A DNA stretch of 5,666 bases from positions 1 through 5,666 of the forward strand of contig JAUWLJ010000159.1 of the NCBI GenBank assembly GCA_030613705.1, written 5' to 3'. The notes below the pieces were generated by a model. It saw only the letters and a program-made list of their open reading frames with translations, was not told where the DNA came from and did no database searches. Positions 1 through 5,666 of the stretch are shown piece after piece. This stretch comes from Chloroflexota bacterium (lineage in GTDB: Bacteria; Chloroflexota; Anaerolineae; Anaerolineales; UBA4823). How positions within the stretch are numbered: position 1 is the stretch's first letter; every line of letters begins with the position of its first letter. The position numbers and the translations under genes are program-made.

Positions 1-47
1 CCAGGTATATATTAGCCTTAATTAATCTTTGGGAAATTCAAGGCAAT

Positions 48-692
48 TTAATCACTTAAAGTAATATTGCTTCGATGTATCGCTGTATCAACAGTGCATC
101 GACAATAGGCATCCCCTGCGGCAGTGCAAGCCGTTTCCTTAACTTCGATTTCCTTCTCAGTTGCCCAATGTATCGCTTCACTAATAAACCCAGTAGTGAG
201 ATAGCAAACGGGTTTCGGGCTTTGGCGTCCATAACACACAATGCAGTTCTGTTCGATATATGCCAGCTTTCCATCTTTACCTTCCAACCAAATTTCAGTT
301 TGGGGATATGTTTTACGTTGGGTATCGATGATCGCTTCTAATATGAATTCAATTCGCTGTTCGGGAGACCAGAGACTCATAACTCTTTTGGCGGTCCCCA
401 TCAAACCAGGTTGATCGCGCAAGATAATGTGGAGTGATTCCTTGCCGATACGATTTAATATCTGTGGGCCTCTCTCCCCATAAGTGACTTCAATGGTATG
501 CAATAAATGGGCGTAATCTTGCTCCTTGAATGTTCGATCTGAGTTGTCTGGTGGAAGCGAGGCAAGTTTGACATCTAATTTCGCGGATTGAACTATATCT
601 TTGGCACCTTTTTCACCAAGGACTTGGCGGATAGCAAGCAGGGTATGTCGAAATTGGGCTTTTGCCACAGCAGCATCATTCTCGCTGTCCAT
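48..692 (-). CDS. V4R (4-vinyl reductase-like) domain protein, probable small-molecule sensor
   Basis: A 214-residue soluble protein whose C-terminal half is a V4R domain, the fold also found in BchJ-like proteins and in the sensor part of sigma-54 regulators such as DmpR and MopR. The start is ATG at 690-692, because AGGAG lies six bases upstream; a TTG nine codons earlier (719) has no such site and follows directly on a hairpin. Residues 1-100 are mostly helical with no motif I recognise. The V4R part runs from about 110 to 203 and holds all six cysteines: C150, C153, C163, C189, C197 and C199. C163, E186, C189 and C197 have the spacing of the MopR zinc ligands as I remember them, so a bound zinc is inferred. 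There is no DNA-binding or ATPase domain, so it may pass a signal by protein contact or bind a lipid-like or aromatic ligand. It is the last gene seen, 86 bases after the acetyltransferase. An enzymatic role is possible but unsupported. Confidence 0.8.
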   Translation of the reverse strand: MDSENDAAVAKAQFRHTLLAIRQVLGEKGAKDIVQSAKLDVKLASLPPDNSDRTFKEQDYAHLLHTIEVTYGERGPQILNRIGKESLHIILRDQPGLMGTAKRVMSLWSPEQRIEFILEAIIDTQRKTYPQTEIWLEGKDGKLAYIEQNCIVCYGRQSPKPVCYLTTGFISEAIHWATEKEIEVKETACTAAGDAYCRCTVDTAIHRSNITLSD

Positions 693-698
693 AATGGT

Positions 699-703
699 CT
701 CCT
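699..703 (-). promoter_or_regulatory. Ribosome binding site deciding the V4R gene start
   Basis: On the minus strand AGGAG is followed by six bases and then ATG at 692-690. This supports the ATG over the upstream in-frame TTG at 719, which would add nine residues and place the site inside the coding region. Confidence 0.75.
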
Positions 704-719
704 GAGATGATCCAACCAA

Positions 720-739
720 ACATCAGAGCGGTCTGATGT
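720..739. repeat. Perfect 8-bp inverted repeat in the gap before the V4R gene
   Basis: Arms ACATCAGA (720-727) and TCTGATGT (732-739) are exact reverse complements around a four-base loop, GCGG on the plus strand. It lies in the 86-base gap between the acetyltransferase stop and the V4R start, with its nearer edge 27 bases upstream of the V4R ATG. As RNA it would form a short hairpin with a tetraloop. The bases that follow on the minus strand read TTGGTTGG, not a clean U run, so an efficient intrinsic terminator is unlikely. A protein-binding operator, a partial attenuator or an RNA processing/stability hairpin would all fit. The repeat is directly visible; its role is inference. Confidence 0.5.
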
Positions 740-778
740 AGTTGGAAGGGGATTGAACTGCTCTATTGTAATAGATTA

Positions 779-1633
779 TTACGGTTGGTATTGATAAACT
801 GGGTAAGTTTCGCCGGTACGGGTAAATCCTGCATTTTCATAAAGTGCAATCGAAGCCAGGTTTTCTTCCTGAGTGTTTACGGTGATGCGCATAGCCCCAC
901 GCTGTTTAAACTGCACCAGCAAATCGCGCAGGATCGCATATCCGATCCCCTGGCGTTGGTATTGCGGGTGAGTAGCTAATCGAGCCAGGTGACCTCCCAT
1001 TTGCATAGAGGTGCTTATTTGATATCCGACGATAACACCATCAATATCCGCTATGGTTGCAATTGCAGCTTGTTTGAAAGCGTATTCCAGAGAGGTCTGT
1101 GAATTATGCCAAAGTGAACCAAAAGCAATTTTATCGATAACCTCGATCTGTGATAAATCATCGATAGTCATCGGACGGATAGATATCTCAGGTGAAGATT
1201 GTTCGGGTGGTATCTTACCATTGTCCCAGATCAACATGACAACATCTGTAGTTGTTTGGAATTGGCTCGCATTGAGTAATCGTTGGAACCAGTTCTGGAG
1301 AGGGATGGCAGCCACCTGCAAGTCCGGATCAGGAGAGATCATTTCTAATGCCTGGGACCAGAGTTGTGACCAGGACACGGCCAGGTTTTTTTCATCGTAA
1401 GCAACAAACAAGCGGATCCAAACCACTGAGGGTGGATCCGGTGGACAGGCAAGGGCTGCAACCAGGCGATTATCTTCCTCCAGCACGAGGAATGGATCAT
1501 GGCCAATCCATTCAAGAGGGGGGCGCCAATCGAGGTGGCGGTGGACTAAGGTGCCGAAGTGGATCAAATTCGCCAATTGTTTCTGGTCTGAGCTGTTCGC
1601 CTGGCGAATGGAGTGTTTCAACTTGGTGACCAT
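779..1633 (-). CDS. Tandem GNAT-family N-acetyltransferase
   Basis: A 284-residue cytoplasmic protein with two GNAT-like halves. The C-terminal half (about 149-284) is a clear acetyl-CoA-dependent acyltransferase domain: strand 4 and motif A at about 215-233 include the Q-R-Q-G-I-G pyrophosphate-binding loop (226-231), and the motif B region holds N258 and the A-L-Y-E-N-A-G-F segment (263-270). The N-terminal half (about 7-138) begins like a GNAT domain (I-R-Q-A, then an acidic-to-hydrophobic V-L-E-E-D strand near 50-54) but lacks a recognisable CoA loop, so it is probably degenerate and structural or substrate-binding. This two-domain layout resembles mycothiol synthase (MshD) and related proteins, but nothing here shows the substrate. 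The ATG at 1631-1633 is preceded by only a weak GGG-type ribosome site; it starts 17 bases after the TPR gene stops, so translation may depend on upstream ribosomes. It could modify a protein or a small metabolite. Confidence 0.85.
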   Translation of the reverse strand: MVTKLKHSIRQANSSDQKQLANLIHFGTLVHRHLDWRPPLEWIGHDPFLVLEEDNRLVAALACPPDPPSVVWIRLFVAYDEKNLAVSWSQLWSQALEMISPDPDLQVAAIPLQNWFQRLLNASQFQTTTDVVMLIWDNGKIPPEQSSPEISIRPMTIDDLSQIEVIDKIAFGSLWHNSQTSLEYAFKQAAIATIADIDGVIVGYQISTSMQMGGHLARLATHPQYQRQGIGYAILRDLLVQFKQRGAMRITVNTQEENLASIALYENAGFTRTGETYPVYQYQP

Positions 1634-1650
1634 ATAGATACCCGATTTAT

Positions 1651-2199
1651 TCAGGACAAGCGGTTGAAATAGCTGAAAGGGGAACGTAAAACCTTTTTAA
1701 TCAGTCTCTGCTTAAGACCTGGATTTTCGATTTCATCCAAACCCGCCTGCATCGTGACTAAAGCTTCCATCTGCTGGCCGAGCCGGAGCTGAACAGCAGA
1801 TAAAGACTGCATGACAATTGGGCGGAGTTCTTTATCACCAATCTCCTTCAGCAGCTCTGAGGAGAATTGATATGCATCAGCGGCGGTCTCCAATTGGGAT
1901 AAGGCTTCATACGCAGCAGCTTGATTTCCCAGGGCAATCGCCTGGCGCCGTTTATCACTTGCAGCTGCGAAAATTTCATCCGTATTGAGGGCGGTTTCCA
2001 GTGCAGATTCTGGTTGCTCAGCTTGTAAATAAGCTACGCTGGCGTTATTGAGCATCTCAGCTGCCTCAAGCGGCTCTCCAATCTGTGTATATCCTTCCGC
2101 GGCAGCTTGAAAAGATTTGGCGGCAGTATGGTAGTTTTTTTTCTTGTATGCCCGTTCAGCTTCCTGTTTAAGTTCCCCTGGAGATATAGCTTTTACCAT
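1651..2199 (-). CDS. Small TPR-repeat protein
   Basis: A 182-residue alpha-helical protein made almost entirely of tetratricopeptide-like repeats, at roughly 10-40, 47-80, 87-120 and 127-158. The pattern of small residues and aromatics is typical, for example A-Y-K-K-K-N-Y-H-T-A-A at 17-27 and A-A-Y-E-A-L at 95-100. The C-terminal 20 residues are basic (K-Q-R-L-I-K-K-V-L-R). TPR arrays are protein-binding scaffolds, so this is most likely an adaptor, not an enzyme. No signal peptide or membrane segment is visible. The ATG at 2197-2199 has AAGGT nine bases upstream, and the gene starts 21 bases after the XRE gene stops. Many XRE regulators carry their TPR domain fused behind the HTH; here the two functions sit in neighbouring genes, which suggests, without proof, that this protein partners the XRE regulator. 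Confidence 0.8.
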   Translation of the reverse strand: MVKAISPGELKQEAERAYKKKNYHTAAKSFQAAAEGYTQIGEPLEAAEMLNNASVAYLQAEQPESALETALNTDEIFAAASDKRRQAIALGNQAAAYEALSQLETAADAYQFSSELLKEIGDKELRPIVMQSLSAVQLRLGQQMEALVTMQAGLDEIENPGLKQRLIKKVLRSPFSYFNRLS

Positions 2200-2220
2200 T
2201 ATGATGTGACCTTATAAACT

Positions 2221-2901
2221 TCAAAGTGTGATCTCTAATAACCCTTCAGCCACTGCGCGCAGTTTTTCAACTGACATTCCACTTAATCGCTGAGCGATCT
2301 CCAGGTAAGGCCGGTTTATTGGTTTACTGATAAAATCCTGCAGATCTGGGGGTAGATCGTCAAAATGCTGCATTACACGCTGTTGCTTGATCCATTTACC
2401 AATTGGCCCGCGACTATCCTGGAAGTCTCTAATCGTTCGATTGAGATTGTTTGCTAGTAACTCCAATTCAGGCAAAGGGATGGATTGTTCACCCAGCTCG
2501 TAGCTGTTCATTTGTTCTTCGCTAAATCCCACACTGGACGCCAATTCAAGTGTCGTCAGTCCAGCTTCAAGCCTGGCCAGCCTCAAGCTGGCACCGATCA
2601 CCCTGCTGCGCAGTCGCATCAAGCGATCTCTTTCGAATACCTTGGGTTCATTTTGGGTTAAGTCGATTATCTCCCGTCCCCAAAAGTAGTCCAGTGGAAT
2701 TTTCAAGTGAAAGGCAAGTGCCTCCAACTCAGGTAAGGAGGGAGAAGCCTCTCCACGTTCATAAGATTCCAAGTCCTGGCTGGTGATTCCAAGGGTTTCT
2801 GCGCAGTCACCAATCGATTTCTCGGTGGATAGCCGCGCACTTTGCATTAATACGCCAAGTTTTTTTGAGCGGATTGCAATTGCTATCGGGGGATTATCCA
2901 T
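2221..2901 (-). CDS. XRE-family transcriptional regulator with two HTH domains
   Basis: A 226-residue DNA-binding protein with two Cro/C1-type helix-turn-helix domains. The first covers about residues 14-73, with S-I-G-D-C-A-E-T-L-G at 29-38, S-Y-E-R-G at 46-50 and a closing I-P-L-D-Y-F-W. The second covers about 102-160, with L-A-S-S-V-G at 120-125 and S-Y-E-L-G at 133-137. The pair look like an internal duplication: both contain the S-Y-E-x-G turn followed by a P-x-L-P-E-L-E-x-L-A helix. The tail (about 180-226) is helical and matches no ligand-binding domain I know. The ATG at 2899-2901 has GGAG five bases upstream. The gene follows the response regulator after 50 bases and precedes the TPR gene by 21. 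It probably binds DNA as a tandem unit or dimer; its targets, and whether it represses this operon, are unknown. Confidence 0.88.
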   Translation of the reverse strand: MDNPPIAIAIRSKKLGVLMQSARLSTEKSIGDCAETLGITSQDLESYERGEASPSLPELEALAFHLKIPLDYFWGREIIDLTQNEPKVFERDRLMRLRSRVIGASLRLARLEAGLTTLELASSVGFSEEQMNSYELGEQSIPLPELELLANNLNRTIRDFQDSRGPIGKWIKQQRVMQHFDDLPPDLQDFISKPINRPYLEIAQRLSGMSVEKLRAVAEGLLEITL

Positions 2902-2906
2902 ATTTT

Positions 2907-2910
2907 CTCC
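2907..2910 (-). promoter_or_regulatory. Ribosome binding site of the XRE regulator gene
   Basis: GGAG on the minus strand lies five bases before the ATG at 2901-2899, in the 50-base gap after the response regulator gene. It supports the annotated start; no other in-frame start is nearby. I see no convincing terminator in this gap, which favours read-through from the response regulator gene. Confidence 0.6.
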
Positions 2911-2951
2911 ACTGTCTGCCTGTTATTCTGGTTTCTGTTATACAAAGCACA

Positions 2952-3641
2952 TTAAACAGGCGGCATTGTGTATCCCATCCCAGAACGAGTGACAATATGC
3001 TGTGGATTGCGAGGATCATCTTCAAGTTTCTGCCGAAGTCGAGAAATACTCACCCAGAGGATCTCTTTATCCTCTCTGTATTCAGGTCCCCAAACATTGA
3101 CCAATAAATCTTCCGAAGTCAAGATATTTCCCTGGTTGTGAACAAATTGTAATAGAAGGCGATACTCGGTTGCGGAAAGAAATACCATGTTATCTTCTTT
3201 GAAGACCTCGGCGCGAGCTAAATCAATGCGCAAGTTCCCATGGGAGAAAACAGACTGCTCAAAAGTGCCGCCTGAGACCTGAGCTCGACGAAGTACGGCC
3301 CGCCCCCGAGCTAAAACTTCAGTTGCTGAAAACGGCTTGACAATATAATCATCTGCGCCAACGTCTAAACCTCGCACTCGATCTTGCTCTTCTCCCTTGG
3401 CAGTAACCATGATGATTGGAACGGAAGAGAACTCACGAATGCGTTCGCAGGCACCAAATCCATCCAGCCCAGGCATCATAACGTCCAAAAGGACCAGATC
3501 TGGTTGCTTGTCAGCCACCATTTCAACGGAACTTTGCCCATCATAGGCTTTTAAAACTTCATAGCCTTCTGATATCAGATTGGCTTCCATCAAGCGGACA
3601 TAGCGGGGTTCATCATCAACGACCAATATTCTTGTAAGCAT
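2952..3641 (-). CDS. OmpR/PhoB-type two-component response regulator
   Basis: A 229-residue transcription regulator switched by phosphotransfer from a histidine kinase. The receiver domain (about 3-118) has the acidic pair D9-D10, the phospho-acceptor D53 in L-L-D-V-M-M-P, the switch threonine T80 and the conserved K102 in V-K-P-F. The C-terminal winged-helix DNA-binding domain (about 132-229) shows L-S-A-T-E-Y at 155-160, the recognition-helix region S-I-S-R-L-R-Q-K-L near 198-206 and the wing ending G-M-G-Y. All catalytic residues are present, so it should be functional. The start is the ATG at 3639-3641 because AGGAGG stands six bases upstream; an earlier in-frame ATG at 3689 would add 16 residues unlike any receiver N-terminus and overlap the kinase gene. 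It follows the GAF kinase by 25 bases, its obvious cognate partner. Length is normal for the family. Confidence 0.95.
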   Translation of the reverse strand: MLTRILVVDDEPRYVRLMEANLISEGYEVLKAYDGQSSVEMVADKQPDLVLLDVMMPGLDGFGACERIREFSSVPIIMVTAKGEEQDRVRGLDVGADDYIVKPFSATEVLARGRAVLRRAQVSGGTFEQSVFSHGNLRIDLARAEVFKEDNMVFLSATEYRLLLQFVHNQGNILTSEDLLVNVWGPEYREDKEILWVSISRLRQKLEDDPRNPQHIVTRSGMGYTMPPV

Positions 3642-3647
3642 GGATTG

Positions 3648-3653
3648 CCTCCT
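3648..3653 (-). promoter_or_regulatory. Strong ribosome binding site of the response regulator gene
   Basis: The minus strand reads AGGAGG, six bases before the ATG at 3641-3639. It is the strongest ribosome site in the window and fixes the start of the response regulator in preference to the ATG at 3689. It may raise the regulator's level above that of the kinases encoded upstream in the same transcript. Confidence 0.85.
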
Positions 3654-3666
3654 AAATTCATTATTG

Positions 3667-4902
3667 TTAGCTGTCCTCGCCGGATTCATGGTTCATTATC
3701 GGGAGGTATATATGGAATGTGGTTCCTTCGCCGTAATTTGATTCAGCGGTAATTTCACCCTGATGAGCATGTATGATCCTGCGACAGATGAATAAACCCA
3801 ACCCGGATCCACGAATTGAGCGGCTCTGGTTGGGTACACGGAAGAAGCGGGTGAAAATGTTCGGCAGATCTTCAGCTGGGATACCTGGTCCCTGATCGCT
3901 GAATTCGATATGCGCATGATCATCATGGGTACTTAATGTGATTTTGACTGTTGAGTCTGGGGCATATTTAACAGCATTGCTGATCAGATTATCGAATACT
4001 TGCGCTAATCTGGTTGGATCAGCTTGAACTTTCAAGGGTGATGTTTCTAAATTGACCTCAATATTTAAGTCCTCATCGAATGATCTGGCTCTAAGAGTGA
4101 GGTCCCTTAACATCGTATCTATTCGGACAGGTTGGAAATCCATGCGCAGTGTGCCAGATTGCAAACGAGAGGAGTCGAGCAAATTATCGATTAATTCCTT
4201 CAAGCGATCGGTTTCTTCATCGATGATGGTCAAGAATTCCCGCCGGGTATCCTGATCCCAATTTGCATCATCCCGGAGAAGTGAAGTGGCGTATCCCTTG
4301 ATAAAGCCAAGAGGAGTGCGTAGTTCGTGCGAGACTGTTGCTACGAAATCATCCTGCAGACGTTCAAGCTGTCTCTCGGCTTCGAGACGTGATAATTGGG
4401 TGACAAGATTTCCATGTTCATAGAGTTGGGCGATATGACCAGCGATATATTCCGCTAGGTGGGTGTGTTCGGGCGTGAATTGTGGTCCACCATAACGGAC
4501 AAAAACCAGTGCGCCAGCATTTTGATCGCCGGAAACCAATGGCAGCCCGAGGAAATAGCGGTCTTTCATGCGATCCTTGGTGAAATCGCCGGTAATTTCC
4601 TGGCGGACGACGATCTTCTCTTTTTCGAGTACATCCTTGGCAATCGGCTCTCCCCAGGCTAAATCGGACTCTGAATTCCGGCCGCGGCCAATCGCTCGAG
4701 CGTATGATGGTTCGAATCTATCTGCTTGCTGATGGACATAGAGAACGACATTGTCAAAAATGAAGACTGTTCTGGCGATGCCAATAATCTCATCCAGGCT
4801 GGCTTCTAACTCCGAAGCACGGGTGACAACGCGACTGATGGCGTAGATTGCATCGAGTTCCTGTGCATCCAAATTTTCTGGATCGCGAACTTTATTCGTC
4901 AT
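3667..4902 (-). CDS. Soluble GAF-domain sensor histidine kinase
   Basis: A complete 411-residue kinase with no membrane segment, so it senses inside the cell. Residues about 15-162 form a GAF domain (A-I-Y-A-I-S near 18-23, F-L-G-L-P-L-V-S at 117-124, G-A-L-V-F-V at 130-135), a fold that binds small ligands or chromophores or mediates dimers. A short coiled coil (about 165-185) leads to the HisKA dimerisation domain with the phospho-acceptor H192 in V-S-H-E-L-R-T-P. The E-L-R-T after the histidine keeps the acidic and threonine residues associated with phosphatase activity. The ATPase domain has the N box (N305 and N309), D336-x-G-x-G in the G1 box, the F box near 350-354 and G-S-G-L-G-L at 365-370. 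It starts one base after the upstream kinase stops (TAA-G-ATG), with only a weak AGG upstream, so coupled translation is likely. The following response regulator is the probable partner. I see no residue set that identifies the GAF ligand. Confidence 0.94.
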   Translation of the reverse strand: MTNKVRDPENLDAQELDAIYAISRVVTRASELEASLDEIIGIARTVFIFDNVVLYVHQQADRFEPSYARAIGRGRNSESDLAWGEPIAKDVLEKEKIVVRQEITGDFTKDRMKDRYFLGLPLVSGDQNAGALVFVRYGGPQFTPEHTHLAEYIAGHIAQLYEHGNLVTQLSRLEAERQLERLQDDFVATVSHELRTPLGFIKGYATSLLRDDANWDQDTRREFLTIIDEETDRLKELIDNLLDSSRLQSGTLRMDFQPVRIDTMLRDLTLRARSFDEDLNIEVNLETSPLKVQADPTRLAQVFDNLISNAVKYAPDSTVKITLSTHDDHAHIEFSDQGPGIPAEDLPNIFTRFFRVPNQSRSIRGSGLGLFICRRIIHAHQGEITAESNYGEGTTFHIYLPIMNHESGEDS

Positions 4903-4903
4903 C

Positions 4904-5666
4904 TTATGTGCCTGCTACCGGTAAGGAAAAGGAAAAGCGTGTCCCCTGATCTGGGTTTGAATCTACATTAATTTCTGAACCATGTGCTTCAAGAATGTGG
5001 TGGACCATCGCTAATCCGAGACCTGTTCCGGAATACCTGCGGGTAACAGAGCCGTCCAATTGATGGAAGAGTTCGAATATTTCTGAGATGCTCTCTGCAG
5101 GAATACCAATCCCAGAATCGCTGACTGTGAATTCAATGAGATCCATTTCGTGTTGCGCAGAGAATCTCACCTGACCGCCTGTTGGGGTAAATTTGATGGC
5201 GTTATCCAGCAGCTGATTAATAACCCACTGTATTTTATCTTGATCCGCGTAAATTTTCGGTAAACCAACTGGAATTGTGACCTCAAGATCGATATCTTTC
5301 GCTTCGGCTTTCTTTAGAATTTGAGGCAGATAAGCATCTACCAAATGGCGGATGTCGAGCGGCTGTAGAGATAGACTGAGCTCCCCTCTGACTGCCAGTG
5401 AGAATTGGATTAAATCATCGATCAATTGCTCCAAGCGATCTTCTGAACGCACAAGAACATTAATAGCGTCCTCCTGGAGAGGGGTCAGGGGACCCAAACT
5501 GCGGTCGGATAAAATGTCCAGGTAACCTTTGATATGGGTGAGAGGTGTGCGCAGCTCGTGGGAAATATTGGAGATAAAGTTTGATTTGAGTTGGTTGAGC
5601 TCCGTTATTTTTAACAGGGCTCCTTCTAATTCAGCTGTACGTTCTGCAACACGTTGCTCGAGTTCC
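4904..5666 (-). CDS. Sensor histidine kinase, C-terminal part (5' end beyond the window)
   Basis: The reading frame is open to the right edge, giving the last 253 residues and a TAA at 4906-4904. The first visible residues, E-L-E-Q-R-V-A-E-R-T-A-E-L-E, are the coiled-coil linker that commonly joins a HAMP, PAS or GAF module to the kinase core. The HisKA domain follows, with N-I-S-H-E-L-R-T-P; the phospho-acceptor histidine codon is at 5558-5560. The ATPase domain has an intact N box (Asn codon 5201-5203 in L-L-D-N-A-I-K-F), D-S-G-I-G-I-P beginning at the Asp codon 5117-5119, and G-T-G-L-G-L from about 5029. All kinase residues are present. An in-frame TTG at 5497 is not a plausible start, since it would remove the phospho-acceptor histidine. 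The sensor region, and whether it is membrane-bound, cannot be seen. It lies one base upstream of the GAF kinase gene and probably shares its response regulator. Confidence 0.93.
   Translation of the reverse strand, partial: ELEQRVAERTAELEGALLKITELNQLKSNFISNISHELRTPLTHIKGYLDILSDRSLGPLTPLQEDAINVLVRSEDRLEQLIDDLIQFSLAVRGELSLSLQPLDIRHLVDAYLPQILKKAEAKDIDLEVTIPVGLPKIYADQDKIQWVINQLLDNAIKFTPTGGQVRFSAQHEMDLIEFTVSDSGIGIPAESISEIFELFHQLDGSVTRRYSGTGLGLAMVHHILEAHGSEINVDSNPDQGTRFSFSLPVAGT

Noticed and set aside
1..47. AT-rich tail after the V4R stop, with a TTAATTAA palindrome, considered as a terminator.
   Set aside because: There is no GC-rich stem followed by a U run; any terminator probably lies beyond the left edge.
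693..719. TTG start at 719 for the V4R protein, adding nine residues.
   Set aside because: The ATG at 692 has AGGAG at the right distance, and the extension would run through that ribosome site.
739..790. Possible promoter with TACAAT as a -10 box ahead of the V4R gene.
   Set aside because: No -35 hexamer is found at an acceptable spacing, so the match is no better than chance in AT-rich DNA.
1053..1629. Plus-strand open frames of 93-115 codons opposite the acetyltransferase gene.
   Set aside because: They oppose a clear conserved enzyme, show no recognisable domain and have composition expected of antisense shadows.
2561..2591. Nested inverted repeat in the XRE gene: CCAGCTT and AAGCTGG arms around CTGGCCAG.
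   Set aside because: It lies in the coding sequence of a helix rich in Leu, Ala and Arg (near L-R-L-A-R-L-E-A-G) and is readily explained by codon composition.
3642..3689. Earlier ATG at 3689 for the response regulator, overlapping the kinase by 23 bases.
   Set aside because: The receiver domain begins properly at the ATG at 3641, which has AGGAGG six bases upstream; the extra 16 residues do not resemble a receiver N-terminus.
4904..5497. A 197-residue short kinase starting at TTG 5497.
   Set aside because: The frame stays open to 5666 and encodes the H box and linker upstream of this codon, so it is an internal position of a larger kinase.

Overview
The window is a single co-directional block on the minus strand, read from right to left. 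It contains seven protein genes and no RNA gene, mobile element or CRISPR array that I can support. Shine-Dalgarno-led starts, tight spacing and two-component genes make it bacterial. The moderate GC content and the mix of families (PAS/GAF-type kinases, double-HTH XRE proteins, stand-alone TPR proteins, tandem GNAT proteins, V4R proteins) remind me of Chloroflexota, especially Anaerolineae. That placement is an impression from family content, not a demonstrated assignment.

In transcription order the layout is: (1) the C-terminal 253 residues of a histidine kinase whose 5' end lies beyond the right edge (4904-5666); (2) a complete soluble GAF histidine kinase starting one base after the first kinase stops (3667-4902); (3) an OmpR/PhoB-type response regulator with a textbook ribosome binding site (2952-3641); (4) an XRE-family regulator with two HTH domains (2221-2901); (5) a small all-helical TPR-repeat protein (1651-2199); (6) a tandem-GNAT acetyltransferase (779-1633); (7) a small V4R-domain protein (48-692). 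Gaps between genes are 1, 25, 50, 21, 17 and 86 bases, so at least the first six look like one transcription unit. The last and widest gap holds a perfect 8-bp inverted repeat, which could mark a regulatory site or a partial terminator ahead of the V4R gene.

Functionally this is a regulatory cassette. Two kinases, both with intact H, N and G boxes, sit in front of one response regulator. A second DNA-binding protein and a probable protein-interaction partner (TPR) follow, then an acyltransferase and a likely ligand-sensing V4R protein. The V4R protein carries a Cys/Glu/Cys/Cys set whose spacing matches the zinc site I recall from the sensor domain of phenol regulators such as MopR. No complete protein here shows a membrane segment or signal peptide, so what is visible acts in the cytoplasm. 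The signal sensed and the target genes cannot be read from the window.
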